Shown: piece after piece, positions 35,820 to 44,547 of the stretch
How positions within the stretch are numbered: the first letter of the stretch is position 1
Layout of the letters: each line of letters starts with the position of its first letter
Assembly: GCF_003217515.1 (NCBI RefSeq)
Contig: NZ_QJSX01000004.1
Coordinates: 1 to 64,000 of the forward strand
Length of the DNA: 64,000 nucleotides
Source: Deinococcus yavapaiensis KR-236
GTDB taxonomy: Bacteria > Deinococcota > Deinococci > Deinococcales > Deinococcaceae
Reading direction: 5' to 3'
Position numbers and translations under genes: made by a program
The notes under the pieces: generated by a model
What the model was told of the DNA's origin: nothing
What the model saw: the letters and a program-made list of their open reading frames with translations, nothing else
Database searches by the model: none

Positions 35820-35859
35820 CGAAGGCGATGTGACGCGAGGTCGCGTCACATCGCCTTCG
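35820..35859. terminator. Shared terminator of convergent genes
   Basis: Arms of 19 bp (35820-35838 and 35841-35859) are complementary over essentially their whole length, between the fusion gene and the M16 peptidase gene. Confidence 0.8.
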
Positions 35860-35881
35860 AGAACGCCTTGGTCGGCCTCTT

Positions 35882-38794
35882 TTAGATGCGCGCCACCTCG
35901 TACACCACCCCGAGGTCGGCCGTCTCGGGATTCGGGTCCTTCCCCGTCACCGTTCCGTACGCCGCGTTCTCTTCTCGCAGGTACGTGTCGAAGACGCGCC
36001 GCACGTCCTCCAGGGTCACGTCGAGCAACCGCGCCTTGAACGCCTCCTGCTTGTCGGGCGTGTATCCGGCGAGGTCCCCGAAGAACCGCAACCGCGCGAT
36101 CGTGTCCGGACTCGTGAGCGGATCGAGGTTGGAAGACGCGCTCAAAATCGCTTCCTTGAGGTCGTCGGCGCTGATCGTGCCGCCGTGAACGAAGTCACGC
36201 GCGCCTCGGTAGACTTCCAAGGTGCGCCGGGTGTGCGGATCACGGTACGAGAGCATCGTGAACAAGCCGCCCTGGGCGTTGTACGTGGCGAAGCCGCCGT
36301 ACGCCCCGCCCTTCTCGCGCAATTCCCTCAGAAGGTACTTGCTGGCGAGCAAGGTGGACAACGCCAACAGGGCGGGACCGTCCGGATGCGAGTACGGAAC
36401 CGTCCTGTACGCGACGGCGTGATACGACACGGGCACGTCCGTGGTGCGCGCTTGAGGCGTGCGCGCGCGAAGCTCGGGGCGAAGGAGTCCCGTCGCGGCG
36501 CCCGTGAGGGGCGCGAGGACGGGCGTGAGGTCGAGTTGAAGGTCTTCCTTCTGCCCGGTGAGCAGGACGCGCGCGCGCGCGGACTTCAAGGCCTCGGTGA
36601 TAGTTTCGAACTGCCGCAGCACGCTCGGCGCGCCTTGCTCGTCGGTGAGCTGCTTGAGGCGCGCGAGGGCCGTGAGGCCGTCTTGTCGCTCGGCGAGGGC
36701 GGCGGCCGGGGAAAGTTGGGCGGTGGCGAGGCCGCGCGCGTAAACGTGACCGGCCGAGACGACGCCCGCCTCCATCCCCGAGCGTTGTTGACGCAGAAGC
36801 TGCGAGAGGCGCTCCTCGTCGAACTTCGGGTCGGTCAGGAGGTCGCCGAGAATCGCGACGAGCTCGGCCGCGTTGCGCGACAGGGCCTTGCCCGAAAACG
36901 TCAGGCTGGCGCGCAAGTCGCCGAGGTCGTCGGGACCGGTGCCGATGCTGGTGGACGCGCCGACGCCGCCCGTGTGCGCTTCGATGCGCCGCGCGAGGCC
37001 GACGTAGTCGAGGCTCCCGGCGCCGCTGCGCGTGACGGCGTACGCGTAGAGCGGCAGCACGTCGAGTTGCTCGGGCGTGAGGTGCGGCACGCCGAGTTGC
37101 ACGTCGAGGTACACCAAGCCGGACGTGGGCTGCGCGGAACGTCCGACCGTCACGCCGGGCTTGATGTCGTCGGCGTCGTACTCGGTGCGGGGAACCGTGC
37201 GGGGAATGTCGGCGAGCTCGAGGGTCGGCAGCACGGACGTGTCGTCCTCGGCTTCTTGCAAGCGCGCGAGTTCCACGGCTTCGCCCACGACGCGCGCCTT
37301 GTCCTCGTCGGTGAAGTCGCGGCTCATCTCGGCAATGCGCGCGCGCTCGTCGGCCTCCGTCCGCTCGGCGAGGGCGGGCTCGGGAACAAGCGTGAGACGC
37401 ACGCGGTGCGGATTGACGAGAAGCTCGTCGCGAATCATGCGCTCGAAGAAGTCTCCGGCTTGCCGCTCGCGCTGCAAGCGTGACAAGTCCTCGCCGAGTT
37501 TCAAGAAGCGCAAGGGATCGCCGCCGAACTGCCAAGTGGTGGCGAAGCGGAAGAAGAGCTTGAGCGAGTACGGCCAGCCCGCGTTCGAGACTTCCTTGCG
37601 CGACAATTCGAGTTGATGAATGGCGGCGTCGACGAGATCGGCGGGAATGCCTTCGTCGGCGATCGCGCGCAGCGTTTCCACGACGAGCTCTTCGACTTGT
37701 TCGGCCTTGTCGGCGGACAAGCCCTTGAGGCCCGCCGAGAACGCGCCTTCGCGGAAGTCCTCGTGGTAGCCGGTGCCGTCGGCGGTGGCGCTTCCGAGAC
37801 CCGATTCGATCAAGGCGCGGCGCAGCGGCGCGGCCGGATTGCCGAGCAGGACGTCGGCGAGGACGTTCCAGCGCAGGACGTCGAAGCTCTCGTGGCTCGG
37901 CGAAACTTTCCACGCCACGAGGCTCTGGGCGCCCTTCTCGGTGTCACTGCTGGCGTACGGCAAGTCGAGGGTGCGCGGCTCGGCGAAGTTCGCTTGGTCG
38001 GGAATGGACACGTCGAGGTCGAGCGTCTCGAACTGAGACATCACCTGCGCCTCGATGGGCTCCAAGAAGCGCTCGATCGGCAAGTTGCCGTACGTGTAGA
38101 AGTACGCGTTGCTGGGATGGTAGTGGCGAGCGTGGAAGGCACGCAGACCTTCCCACGTGAGGTTGGGAATGTCGCGCGGCTCACCGCCGGAATTGTTCGC
38201 GTAGGTAAGGTCGGGGTAGAGCGCCTTGCCAAGCGCGCGGTACATTTGCGACGACGCGGACGCCATGGCGCCCTTCATCTCGTTGTACACCACCCCTTGC
38301 AGCTTGAGTTCGCTCGCGGAGTCGTCGATCGTAGCGTACTCGAGGCGCCACGCTTCGCGCAAGAAGGTCTCCTTGCGCATCAAGGGAAAGAAGGCGGCGT
38401 CGAGGTACACGCCGAGCAGATTGAAGAAGTCCTTCTCGTTGCGGGTGCTGAACGGATACGCCGTGTGGTCGGACCACGTCAGGGCGTTCATGAAGGTGTT
38501 GAGCGAGCGCGGCAGCATCGAGAAGAACGGGTCTTTTACCGGGTAGTGCTTCGAGCCCGCCAAGACGATGTGCTCCAAGATGTGCGCGACGCCGGTAGAG
38601 TCGCTCGGCACGGTCGGGAAGGACACGCAAAATGTCAGGTTGTCGTCGTCGCGCGAGATGTGCACGTGCCGAGCTCCGAGGTCGTGACGCAATTCGTAGA
38701 AGGTCGCGTCGATGTCCGGCAGGGTCTGAATGCGCTGCACGGTGTATCGCCCGAGGCGCGCCCCGGGCGCGAGGGTCGTCAAGGTGGTGTTCAC
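35882..38794 (-). CDS. M16C insulinase-family zinc metallopeptidase (presequence-protease-like)
   Basis: 970 residues, the length of the single-chain M16C enzymes (PreP/Cym1 type). The inverted zinc motif HILEH is at 71-75. Further landmarks include NALTWSDHTAYPFSTRNEKDF, typical of this clade, and GGAYGGFATY near 850 in the C-terminal half. Four homologous domains form a chamber that degrades peptides too small for ATP-dependent proteases. No signal peptide, so probably cytoplasmic. Start is the GTG at 38794, with TAGAAT 6 nt upstream. Confidence 0.95.
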   Translation of the reverse strand: MNTTLTTLAPGARLGRYTVQRIQTLPDIDATFYELRHDLGARHVHISRDDDNLTFCVSFPTVPSDSTGVAHILEHIVLAGSKHYPVKDPFFSMLPRSLNTFMNALTWSDHTAYPFSTRNEKDFFNLLGVYLDAAFFPLMRKETFLREAWRLEYATIDDSASELKLQGVVYNEMKGAMASASSQMYRALGKALYPDLTYANNSGGEPRDIPNLTWEGLRAFHARHYHPSNAYFYTYGNLPIERFLEPIEAQVMSQFETLDLDVSIPDQANFAEPRTLDLPYASSDTEKGAQSLVAWKVSPSHESFDVLRWNVLADVLLGNPAAPLRRALIESGLGSATADGTGYHEDFREGAFSAGLKGLSADKAEQVEELVVETLRAIADEGIPADLVDAAIHQLELSRKEVSNAGWPYSLKLFFRFATTWQFGGDPLRFLKLGEDLSRLQRERQAGDFFERMIRDELLVNPHRVRLTLVPEPALAERTEADERARIAEMSRDFTDEDKARVVGEAVELARLQEAEDDTSVLPTLELADIPRTVPRTEYDADDIKPGVTVGRSAQPTSGLVYLDVQLGVPHLTPEQLDVLPLYAYAVTRSGAGSLDYVGLARRIEAHTGGVGASTSIGTGPDDLGDLRASLTFSGKALSRNAAELVAILGDLLTDPKFDEERLSQLLRQQRSGMEAGVVSAGHVYARGLATAQLSPAAALAERQDGLTALARLKQLTDEQGAPSVLRQFETITEALKSARARVLLTGQKEDLQLDLTPVLAPLTGAATGLLRPELRARTPQARTTDVPVSYHAVAYRTVPYSHPDGPALLALSTLLASKYLLRELREKGGAYGGFATYNAQGGLFTMLSYRDPHTRRTLEVYRGARDFVHGGTISADDLKEAILSASSNLDPLTSPDTIARLRFFGDLAGYTPDKQEAFKARLLDVTLEDVRRVFDTYLREENAAYGTVTGKDPNPETADLGVVYEVARI

Positions 38795-38800
38795 GAGCGA

Positions 38801-38806
38801 ATTCTA
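38801..38806 (-). promoter_or_regulatory. Leaderless -10 box (TAGAAT) of the M16 peptidase gene
   Basis: 6 nt before the GTG at 38794 on the minus strand. Confidence 0.5.
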
Positions 38807-38921
38807 CTCGTGGGCGGCAAAGGACACTGCGACTTTCGTGAACGCGACGCCGAGCCGAAGGACGCGTCTTCCCACACGTTTTCTTCAGATTCGATTCGCC
38901 TGAATGTGCTTTCATACCCGT

Positions 38922-40442
38922 ATGTCCCACTCGGTCGCGCCTGCCCGCTTCTTCCTCACGTTGCTGCTCGGGGCGTCGCTCGCCTCGTGCGGCACCAACT
39001 CCACGTTCGGGTCGGGAACGACGAGCAGCAAGGAGATTTTGAGCTTTCGAAGCTCGACGCTGCCCGACGCCTACGCGAACGAGCCGTATTCGACGACGGT
39101 GGCCTTGTCGGGCGGCGTGAATCCGTACAGCGTCCGCGTCACGAACGGGACGTTGCCGCCCGGCGTGCGCCTCAGCGGCACCGCCCTGACCGGCACGCCG
39201 ACGCAGACGGGCCGCTACGAGTTCACGTTGGAGGCGGCCGACGCGACGTTATCGACGAAGTCGCAGACGCTCACGATCAACGTGGCGACCCTCCCGCCCG
39301 TGGCGTTGACGCCGATCCTCGGGGCGAGCAGCGCGGCGAACACGACCTTTCGTAGCGACACGCGCGTTCCGCTGCGCGTGACCGCTCCGCGCGGCGCGCG
39401 GGCGATGCGGTTGTCGTGGCGTCTGCCGAGCGGCGTCGAGGTGGCGCGGGTACAGCCCGGCGACGGCACGCCTCTGCTGCTGTGGAAGCAAAGCCCGGGG
39501 CTCCTCACGGTCGTCCTCGGCTTTCCGAAAGAGCCGGTGAGCGGAGCGAACGTCGCGGTCGTGTCCCTGCGCTTCGCGGGCCCGACGCAACTCGACGGAA
39601 CGCAGGTGGGGCTCGAAGCGCGCGACGCGACGGGCAAGAAGATCGTCGAGACGGCCCTGCCCGCCCCCAAGCCGCCCGCGAGCGCGACGCCCTCGGGAAG
39701 CGCCACGCCGACCACGTCGCCCTCGACCACCCCGGCCGCGAACGCCTCGACGCCCGCGGCGGCGCCGAGCTTGCCCTCGCCGAACGCGCCAGTTTCCAAT
39801 CCGACGAAGGTGCCCGACACGACGAGCGCGCCGGGCGACGCGCCGAGTGCCACGGCCCCCGCCACTCCTCCCGCAGAGGGCGCGGCCGAAGCGACGCCGC
39901 CCTCCGAGCAAGCCGCGTCCACGCCCGGCGCCACGCCTCCCGCGTCGACGCCGACTTCCACGCCGTCGTCGACGTCCGCTTCGAACGAGCCGTCGCCGCC
40001 AAGCACTTCCGCGCAAACGGGCACGGCGGATGCGGCGCCCGCGTCGACGGCCTCGGCGCCCGAAAGCGAGAAAGCCACCGGCGATACGTCGGCGCAAACG
40101 CCGCCGACCTCCCCGGCGACCTCTCCCACCGAGGCGACGCAGCCGACCGCACCGTCCACGGCGTCTCCCGTCACGCCTCCCACCGAGTCGGCGGCGCAAT
40201 CCTCGGGAACGAACGGCGACGCTCCTGCGTCCGGCGCCACCTCCACCCCCACGACCACGCCGACCGCCACGCCCACGCCCACCGCTCCGACACCTCCGGC
40301 GGGCCCCGACCTCGGAGACTTCGCCATCTTGGCCGTGAACTACGGGCGCACCGGACAGAATTTGCCGGGTGACCTCAACAAGGACGGCAAGGTGGACGCG
40401 GCGGACGTGCGGCTCTTCTCGGAGCGCTATCCTCTGCCTTGA
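38922..40442 (+). CDS. Surface lipoprotein: Ig domain, cohesin-like domain, Pro/Thr-rich linker, dockerin-like repeat
   Basis: 506 residues. The lipoprotein signal ends LASC (Cys23). Residues about 40-125 are a putative Ig (He_PIG) domain: ANEPYSTTVALSGGVNPYSVRV, GTLPPGVRLSGTALTGTPTQTG. Residues about 135-245 have a cohesin-like strand pattern: TRVPLRVTAPRGARAMRLSWRLPSGVEVARVQPGD. About 235 residues of Pro/Thr/Ser/Ala follow, a rigid spacer probably lying on the surface. The last 23 residues, starting GDLNKDGKVDAADV, form one dockerin type I calcium-binding repeat. The start is the ATG nearest the signal; an ATG 18 bp upstream is possible. The next gene's ATG overlaps this stop. Confidence 0.82.
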   Translation: MSHSVAPARFFLTLLLGASLASCGTNSTFGSGTTSSKEILSFRSSTLPDAYANEPYSTTVALSGGVNPYSVRVTNGTLPPGVRLSGTALTGTPTQTGRYEFTLEAADATLSTKSQTLTINVATLPPVALTPILGASSAANTTFRSDTRVPLRVTAPRGARAMRLSWRLPSGVEVARVQPGDGTPLLLWKQSPGLLTVVLGFPKEPVSGANVAVVSLRFAGPTQLDGTQVGLEARDATGKKIVETALPAPKPPASATPSGSATPTTSPSTTPAANASTPAAAPSLPSPNAPVSNPTKVPDTTSAPGDAPSATAPATPPAEGAAEATPPSEQAASTPGATPPASTPTSTPSSTSASNEPSPPSTSAQTGTADAAPASTASAPESEKATGDTSAQTPPTSPATSPTEATQPTAPSTASPVTPPTESAAQSSGTNGDAPASGATSTPTTTPTATPTPTAPTPPAGPDLGDFAILAVNYGRTGQNLPGDLNKDGKVDAADVRLFSERYPLP

Positions 40443-40651
40443 TGAGCGACTCAGCGACGAACTCGGACACGATCGACTTGCAAGACTGGATGAAGCTCGA
40501 AGGCTTGGTGGAGACGGGCGGCGAGGCGAAGTTCGTGATTCAAGACGGACAGGTGCTGCTCAACGGCGAAGTGGAGACGCGCCGCCGCCGCAAGGTGCGT
40601 CGCGGAGACGTCGTGGAATTTCGCGAGCGCACCTTCAGAGTGGAGTTTTGA
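40442..40651 (+). CDS. Small S4-domain RNA-binding protein
   Basis: 69 residues, essentially one S4 domain (YaaA/RlbA type): IDLQDWMKLEGLVETGGEAKFVIQDGQVLLNGEVETRRRRKVRRGDVVEF. S4 domains bind structured RNA, and small single-domain members act in ribosome or tRNA biology. Its ATG overlaps the TGA of the lipoprotein gene (TGATG), so it may be translationally coupled although the functions look unrelated. Confidence 0.88.
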   Translation: MSDSATNSDTIDLQDWMKLEGLVETGGEAKFVIQDGQVLLNGEVETRRRRKVRRGDVVEFRERTFRVEF

Positions 40652-40652
40652 C

Positions 40653-41171
40653 ATGGACGACGTGACGACCGAGTTGCTCGACCATCGTCGGCGCAAGGAC
40701 GTGTTTTTTCGAGGGCCGAACTCTCCCCTGCCGCCCGAGGAGCGTTCGGGCTTCGCGGGCTTGGCGTACTTCGAGCCGAACGCCGCTTACCGTATCTTCG
40801 CTTCGATCGTGCCGAGCGACGGGGAAGTCGTGGAGCTCGCCACGACGACGGGCGAGGCGCGTCACTTCATCCGTTACGGCACGGTGACCTTCGACGTGCC
40901 CGAGGGTACGGGCACGTTGACATTGTTCGCACCGTTCGGAGACGACGCGCCGACGCAGGTGTTCGTTCCCTTCAGGGACGCGACGAGCGGCGCCGAGACG
41001 TACGAGACGGGCCGTTACGTGGAAGGGCACGTCCACGGGGACATGGCCACGCTGGACTTCAACTTCGCGTATTTTCCGTACTGCGCGTACGGCGAAGGAT
41101 GGAGTTGCCCGATTCCACCGATCGAGAATCGCTTGAGCATCGCGATTCGTGCGGGCGAGCGTTCACGCTGA
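40653..41171 (+). CDS. DUF1684-family protein
   Basis: 172 residues, start 1 bp after the preceding stop. The family signature is clear: FVPFRDATSGAETYETGRYVEG, then DFNFAYFPYCAYGEGWSCPIPPIENRLSIAIRAGE. Conserved Cys-x-Tyr and Cys-Pro-x-Pro-Pro suggest a metal or substrate site. The function is unknown. It sits in a run with the S4 protein and a DUF1175 protein. Confidence 0.88.
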   Translation: MDDVTTELLDHRRRKDVFFRGPNSPLPPEERSGFAGLAYFEPNAAYRIFASIVPSDGEVVELATTTGEARHFIRYGTVTFDVPEGTGTLTLFAPFGDDAPTQVFVPFRDATSGAETYETGRYVEGHVHGDMATLDFNFAYFPYCAYGEGWSCPIPPIENRLSIAIRAGERSR

Positions 41172-41179
41172 AGGCGGCC

Positions 41180-41902
41180 GTGAAGCGGCGGTGGTTGACG
41201 CTGGCCCTCGTGTGCCTGCTGGGTGGAAGGGCCGCTTCGGGCGCGCCGTTGGACTCGGACGGTGACGGCTACCCCGACGCGCTGGAGCTCGTCGGGCAAG
41301 ACCGCGCTTCGTTTTCCGACTGGTTCGCGAGCGTCGCGGAAAGTCAGTTCTACGGTCTCAATCGAGATTGGCCCGAAGGTGATCAGGACTGCTCGGGCCT
41401 CGTGCGCTACGCGTTCGTGCAAGCGCTCGTGAATCACGACGACGCGTGGTGGGCGAAGTTTCGCTACCTTCCCAGGCCAACGTCGCCGAAAGTGCGCGCG
41501 TACGGCTATCCGGCTCCGCTCGTGTCACGGTCGCTGTTTCGCGTGGCGGCCGGACCTTACCGTACGAGCGACGTGGAGAAGGGACGGATGGTGGGCCGCA
41601 CGTCCGCGCAGTTTCTGCTGCGCGGCTCGGTGAACTTCGTCTCTCGCAATTGGCGTGACGCGCGGCGCGGAGACTTGCTGTTCTTTTTGCGTCCGAACCT
41701 CGGCGCGTACCACACCATGGTCTACCTCGGCGAAGGACGCGTCGTGTACCACACGGGCGCAGCTCCTCGGGAGGGCGGCGAGGTGCGGCTCGTGACCGTC
41801 GACACCCTCATGCGTCATCCGGAAGGGGCGTTTCACCCGACGAGCAGCAACCGCAACTTTCTCGGCGTGTACCGATGGAAGATTCTCGGCACGAACTCTT
41901 GA
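41180..41902 (+). CDS. DUF1175-family (YfaT-like) secreted protein
   Basis: 240 residues from a GTG at 41180, 8 bp after the previous stop. A signal peptide (MKRRWLTLALVCLLGGRAASG) is followed by a calcium-loop-like DSDGDGYPDALE. The core resembles an NlpC/P60-type cysteine peptidase: DCSGLVRYAF with the candidate nucleophile Cys, then GDLLFF and AYHTMVYLG with the candidate His. DUF1175 genes in other bacteria accompany alpha-2-macroglobulin-like genes; none is seen here. A cell-envelope amidase role is possible but unproved. Confidence 0.82.
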   Translation: MKRRWLTLALVCLLGGRAASGAPLDSDGDGYPDALELVGQDRASFSDWFASVAESQFYGLNRDWPEGDQDCSGLVRYAFVQALVNHDDAWWAKFRYLPRPTSPKVRAYGYPAPLVSRSLFRVAAGPYRTSDVEKGRMVGRTSAQFLLRGSVNFVSRNWRDARRGDLLFFLRPNLGAYHTMVYLGEGRVVYHTGAAPREGGEVRLVTVDTLMRHPEGAFHPTSSNRNFLGVYRWKILGTNS

Positions 41903-41905
41903 AGT

Positions 41906-42568
41906 TCAGTCCATCACTTTCGGCAGCATCCTCAACCAGCGAATTTCCGGAGCGTGGGCGATGGAGCGAATCGCGTGGTCGGACAGGCGCGTATCGAGTT
42001 CGATGGACAGCATCGCCGATCCGCCGCGTTTCTCACGGGTGCACACGAGGGTGGCGATGTTGACGCCGTCCTCGGCGATGAGGGTGGCGACGCGGGCGAT
42101 CATGCCGACGGCATCTTGATAGCGCAGCAGAAGCGTCGGAGAGGCGCCCGTGAAGTCGGTTTTGAAGCCGTCGACACGCACGACGTGAATGGCGCCGCCC
42201 CCCGTGCTGCTCGCGATGACGGACGCGTCGCTTCCGCCTCCGATGAGGTCGATGCGCGCCGTGTTCGGGTGAACGTCTCCGAGGTTGACGTCTTGGAATT
42301 CGATGGCGAGGTTCACTCCCTGCGCTTCCTCGAAGGCGCGCGGCAGGCGCGGATCGTCGGGCTGAAAGCCGAGAAGGCCCGCGACGAGGGCGAGGTGCGT
42401 GCCGTGTCCGCGGCCCGTCTTGGCGAAGCTCGCGTGTAGCCCGATGCGCGCGGTGCTCGGCGCGTGCCCGAGGACGCTTCGCGCGATGAGGCCGATGCGG
42501 CACGCGCCCGCGGTGTGACTGCTCGACGGCCCGATCATCACGGGACCGATCATGTCGAGGAGGCTCAT
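41906..42568 (-). CDS. sdaAB: L-serine ammonia-lyase, iron-sulfur-dependent, beta subunit
   Basis: 220 residues. MIGPVMIGPSSSHTAGACRIG is the signature of the beta subunit of two-chain L-serine dehydratases, which convert serine to pyruvate and ammonia. An ACT domain occupies about 145-220 (TLLLRYQDAVGMIARVATLIAEDGVNIATL). The Fe-S-carrying alpha subunit (sdaAA) is not adjacent. The ATG at 42568 has TATACT 6 nt upstream. Confidence 0.94.
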   Translation of the reverse strand: MSLLDMIGPVMIGPSSSHTAGACRIGLIARSVLGHAPSTARIGLHASFAKTGRGHGTHLALVAGLLGFQPDDPRLPRAFEEAQGVNLAIEFQDVNLGDVHPNTARIDLIGGGSDASVIASSTGGGAIHVVRVDGFKTDFTGASPTLLLRYQDAVGMIARVATLIAEDGVNIATLVCTREKRGGSAMLSIELDTRLSDHAIRSIAHAPEIRWLRMLPKVMD

Positions 42569-42574
42569 GGGCGC

Positions 42575-42580
42575 AGTATA
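42575..42580 (-). promoter_or_regulatory. Leaderless -10 box (TATACT) of sdaAB
   Basis: 6 nt before the ATG at 42568 on the minus strand. Confidence 0.55.
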
Positions 42581-42675
42581 GACAATCGCGGAGCGGGCGC
42601 GAACAGCGTGGGCACAAGGAAGGCGCAAGGCAAGGCCGCTTCTGTTCATGAACGGGCGCGCCAGACTGACGACGT

Positions 42676-43536
42676 ATGACGTTCGTCGCTCGTCGGTCGC
42701 TGCCGATAGTCGTCCTCGCGCTCGGCATGGTAGGGTGCGCTCGCGTGGACCCCCTCGTTCCCCTGAACGCCCTCGCCAACACGTCAGGGCTCGTCGTCGA
42801 CAAGAATCGAGCGTACGGCTCGGATCCTCGGCAGGTGCTGGACGTGTACGCGCCGCTTCACGCCCGGGGCGCGCCCGTGCTGATCTTCATTCACGGCGGA
42901 TCGTGGACGGGCGGATCGAAGGACGGATACAAGTTCGTCGGCGAGTCGTTCGCGCGGGCAGGTCTCGTGACGGTCGTGATGTCGTACCGTCTCGCTCCCG
43001 TGAATCGCTACCCGTCTTACGTGCAAGACGCGGCGAGCGCGATTCGCTGGACACGCGAGAACGCCGCGCGGTTCGGTGGCGATCCGAACACCCTGTTCGT
43101 CTCCGGGCATTCGGCGGGCGGCTTCAACGCCGTGGAAGTCGTGGTGAATCGGCGTTGGCTACAAGAAGTCGACGTTCCCGTGTCGAGCGTGAAGGGCGTG
43201 ATCGGCATCGCGGGACCGTACAGTTACGACTTCCGTCAGTTCTCCAGCCGCAACGCCTTTCCCAAGGACGCGGCGCCCGAGGACGTCATGCCGTCGTACC
43301 ACGTTCGCCGCGACGCGCCGCCGCACTTGCTGCTCGTCGCCGAGAAGGACCAGGTGGTCGGTCCCGAGAACGCCGTGCGCATGGAGGCGGCTCTTCGGGC
43401 GGCGGGCGTGCCGGTGGAGCGACGCGTGCTTCCCAAGCTCGACCACTACACCATCGTGGGCTCGCTCAGCCGTCGCTTGACGTTCTTGGGCGAAACGCGT
43501 CAGGCGGTCTTGGAGTTCGTGAACCGATTGAAGTGA
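42676..43536 (+). CDS. Lipoprotein alpha/beta-hydrolase (esterase/lipase, HSL-like)
   Basis: 286 residues with a lipoprotein signal ending GMVGC (Cys21). The catalytic features are IFIHGGSWTGG (oxyanion HGG), the nucleophile elbow FVSGHSAGGFNA, the acid in LVAEKDQVVGPE and the base in KLDHYTIVG. RLAPVNRYPSYVQDAASAIRWTREN is typical of carboxylesterases of the BD-FAE/hormone-sensitive-lipase type. It would act on the outer side of the membrane. Substrate unknown. Confidence 0.88.
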   Translation: MTFVARRSLPIVVLALGMVGCARVDPLVPLNALANTSGLVVDKNRAYGSDPRQVLDVYAPLHARGAPVLIFIHGGSWTGGSKDGYKFVGESFARAGLVTVVMSYRLAPVNRYPSYVQDAASAIRWTRENAARFGGDPNTLFVSGHSAGGFNAVEVVVNRRWLQEVDVPVSSVKGVIGIAGPYSYDFRQFSSRNAFPKDAAPEDVMPSYHVRRDAPPHLLLVAEKDQVVGPENAVRMEAALRAAGVPVERRVLPKLDHYTIVGSLSRRLTFLGETRQAVLEFVNRLK

Positions 43537-43546
43537 CGCGTCCGGG

Positions 43547-44467
43547 TCACTCGCCGTCCCTCGTCGCCTCCACGAGCTTCTCGGCGGCGACGAGGGCGCT
43601 CGGGCCGAGCGGAGCGCGCTCCAAGCCCAGCAGCGTGCTGAGACGCTCGCGCTTCGTCGGGCTGAGGTGCGCCCAGTTCGTGAGGTCCGCGCGGTGCGTT
43701 CGCGACGTCTCGTCGCGCAGCAAGCGCACGGCGCCGTCGAAGTAGCCGCACTGAAAGGCGGCGCGCGCCCGCCGTTCCTGCGCGACGAGGCCGAGGCCGC
43801 GCGTGGCAAGCAGGACGCGCCTCGCCTCGTCCTCGCCTCCGAAGCCGTACAAGCTGTCGAGGTGGTAGATGGCGCGGGGAAACTTGAGGCCTGCCACGGC
43901 GCGCCACGCGTGCGGCATACGCACTTCGAACTCGGGCCAGGCGTGCAGGTACGTCAGCAAGGCCGGGTAGACGAAGGCGAGGGCGACGTCCCGCGCGGTC
44001 ACGAGCGCGACGATGTGCTGCGTGGCGGTGTGGCCGGGCCGAGACACCTCGCGCCCGACGATATCGAGTTGCTCGGCGGCCGAGTTGAGCAAGTCGCTGC
44101 GGTACGCGGCGAGACGTTCCTCGCTGAGATTCCAAAGCGTCTTCTGGATGCGCGCGAAGAAGCCGGTGGGGTCGTACGCCACGCGCGCGGTCGCGAGCAA
44201 GCCGAGCGGCGCGTCGGCGCGCGCCACTTCCCATTCTCGCCACGCTTCGAGCAGTTCGTACGGAAAGCGCTCGATCACCGTGCCCGCGCGCGTCTCCGTG
44301 GCATTCGAGACGAGACCGCGCTCGAAGGTGACGAGGGTGGGTACGCTGCCCGACCACGCTTGATCACTGCCGTAACTTCCCGCCCACGCGACGGCGCGCA
44401 CCTTGCGCTCCCGCACGAGTCGATCGAGGACGTTCTCGGGTTCGCTGTGGGACGGGACAGGACTCAC
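43547..44467 (-). CDS. Uncharacterised protein, possibly nucleotidyltransferase-related
   Basis: 306 residues from a GTG at 44467 with TAGACT 8 nt upstream. The N-terminus LVRERKVRAVAWAGSYGSDQAWSGSVPTLVTFERG has the Gly-Ser spacing of a nucleotidyltransferase-fold first helix. What follows is a mostly helical C-terminal region like those of DUF4037 or kanamycin-nucleotidyltransferase-type proteins. The catalytic acidic pair is not convincing, so activity is doubtful. No signal or membrane segment. Confidence 0.7.
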   Translation of the reverse strand: MSPVPSHSEPENVLDRLVRERKVRAVAWAGSYGSDQAWSGSVPTLVTFERGLVSNATETRAGTVIERFPYELLEAWREWEVARADAPLGLLATARVAYDPTGFFARIQKTLWNLSEERLAAYRSDLLNSAAEQLDIVGREVSRPGHTATQHIVALVTARDVALAFVYPALLTYLHAWPEFEVRMPHAWRAVAGLKFPRAIYHLDSLYGFGGEDEARRVLLATRGLGLVAQERRARAAFQCGYFDGAVRLLRDETSRTHRADLTNWAHLSPTKRERLSTLLGLERAPLGPSALVAAEKLVEATRDGE

Positions 44468-44475
44468 TGGGCGTC

Positions 44476-44481
44476 AGTCTA
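44476..44481 (-). promoter_or_regulatory. -10 box (TAGACT) of the nucleotidyltransferase-like gene
   Basis: 8 nt before the GTG at 44467 on the minus strand. Confidence 0.5.
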
Positions 44482-44535
44482 GCGCGAACCATGAGGCTTT
44501 GCGGGACACGCGAAGATGCCGCGTGAATCTTGCGT

Positions 44536-44541
44536 TAAAGT
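44536..44541 (+). promoter_or_regulatory. Leaderless -10 box (TAAAGT) of the degV gene
   Basis: 6 nt before the ATG at 44548. Confidence 0.55.
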
Positions 44542-44547
44542 AACGCC

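Noticed and set aside
39215..40327. 370-codon minus-strand frame rich in Gly/Val/Ala/Glu
   Set aside because: Mirror of the Pro/Thr/Ser-rich linker coded on the plus strand.
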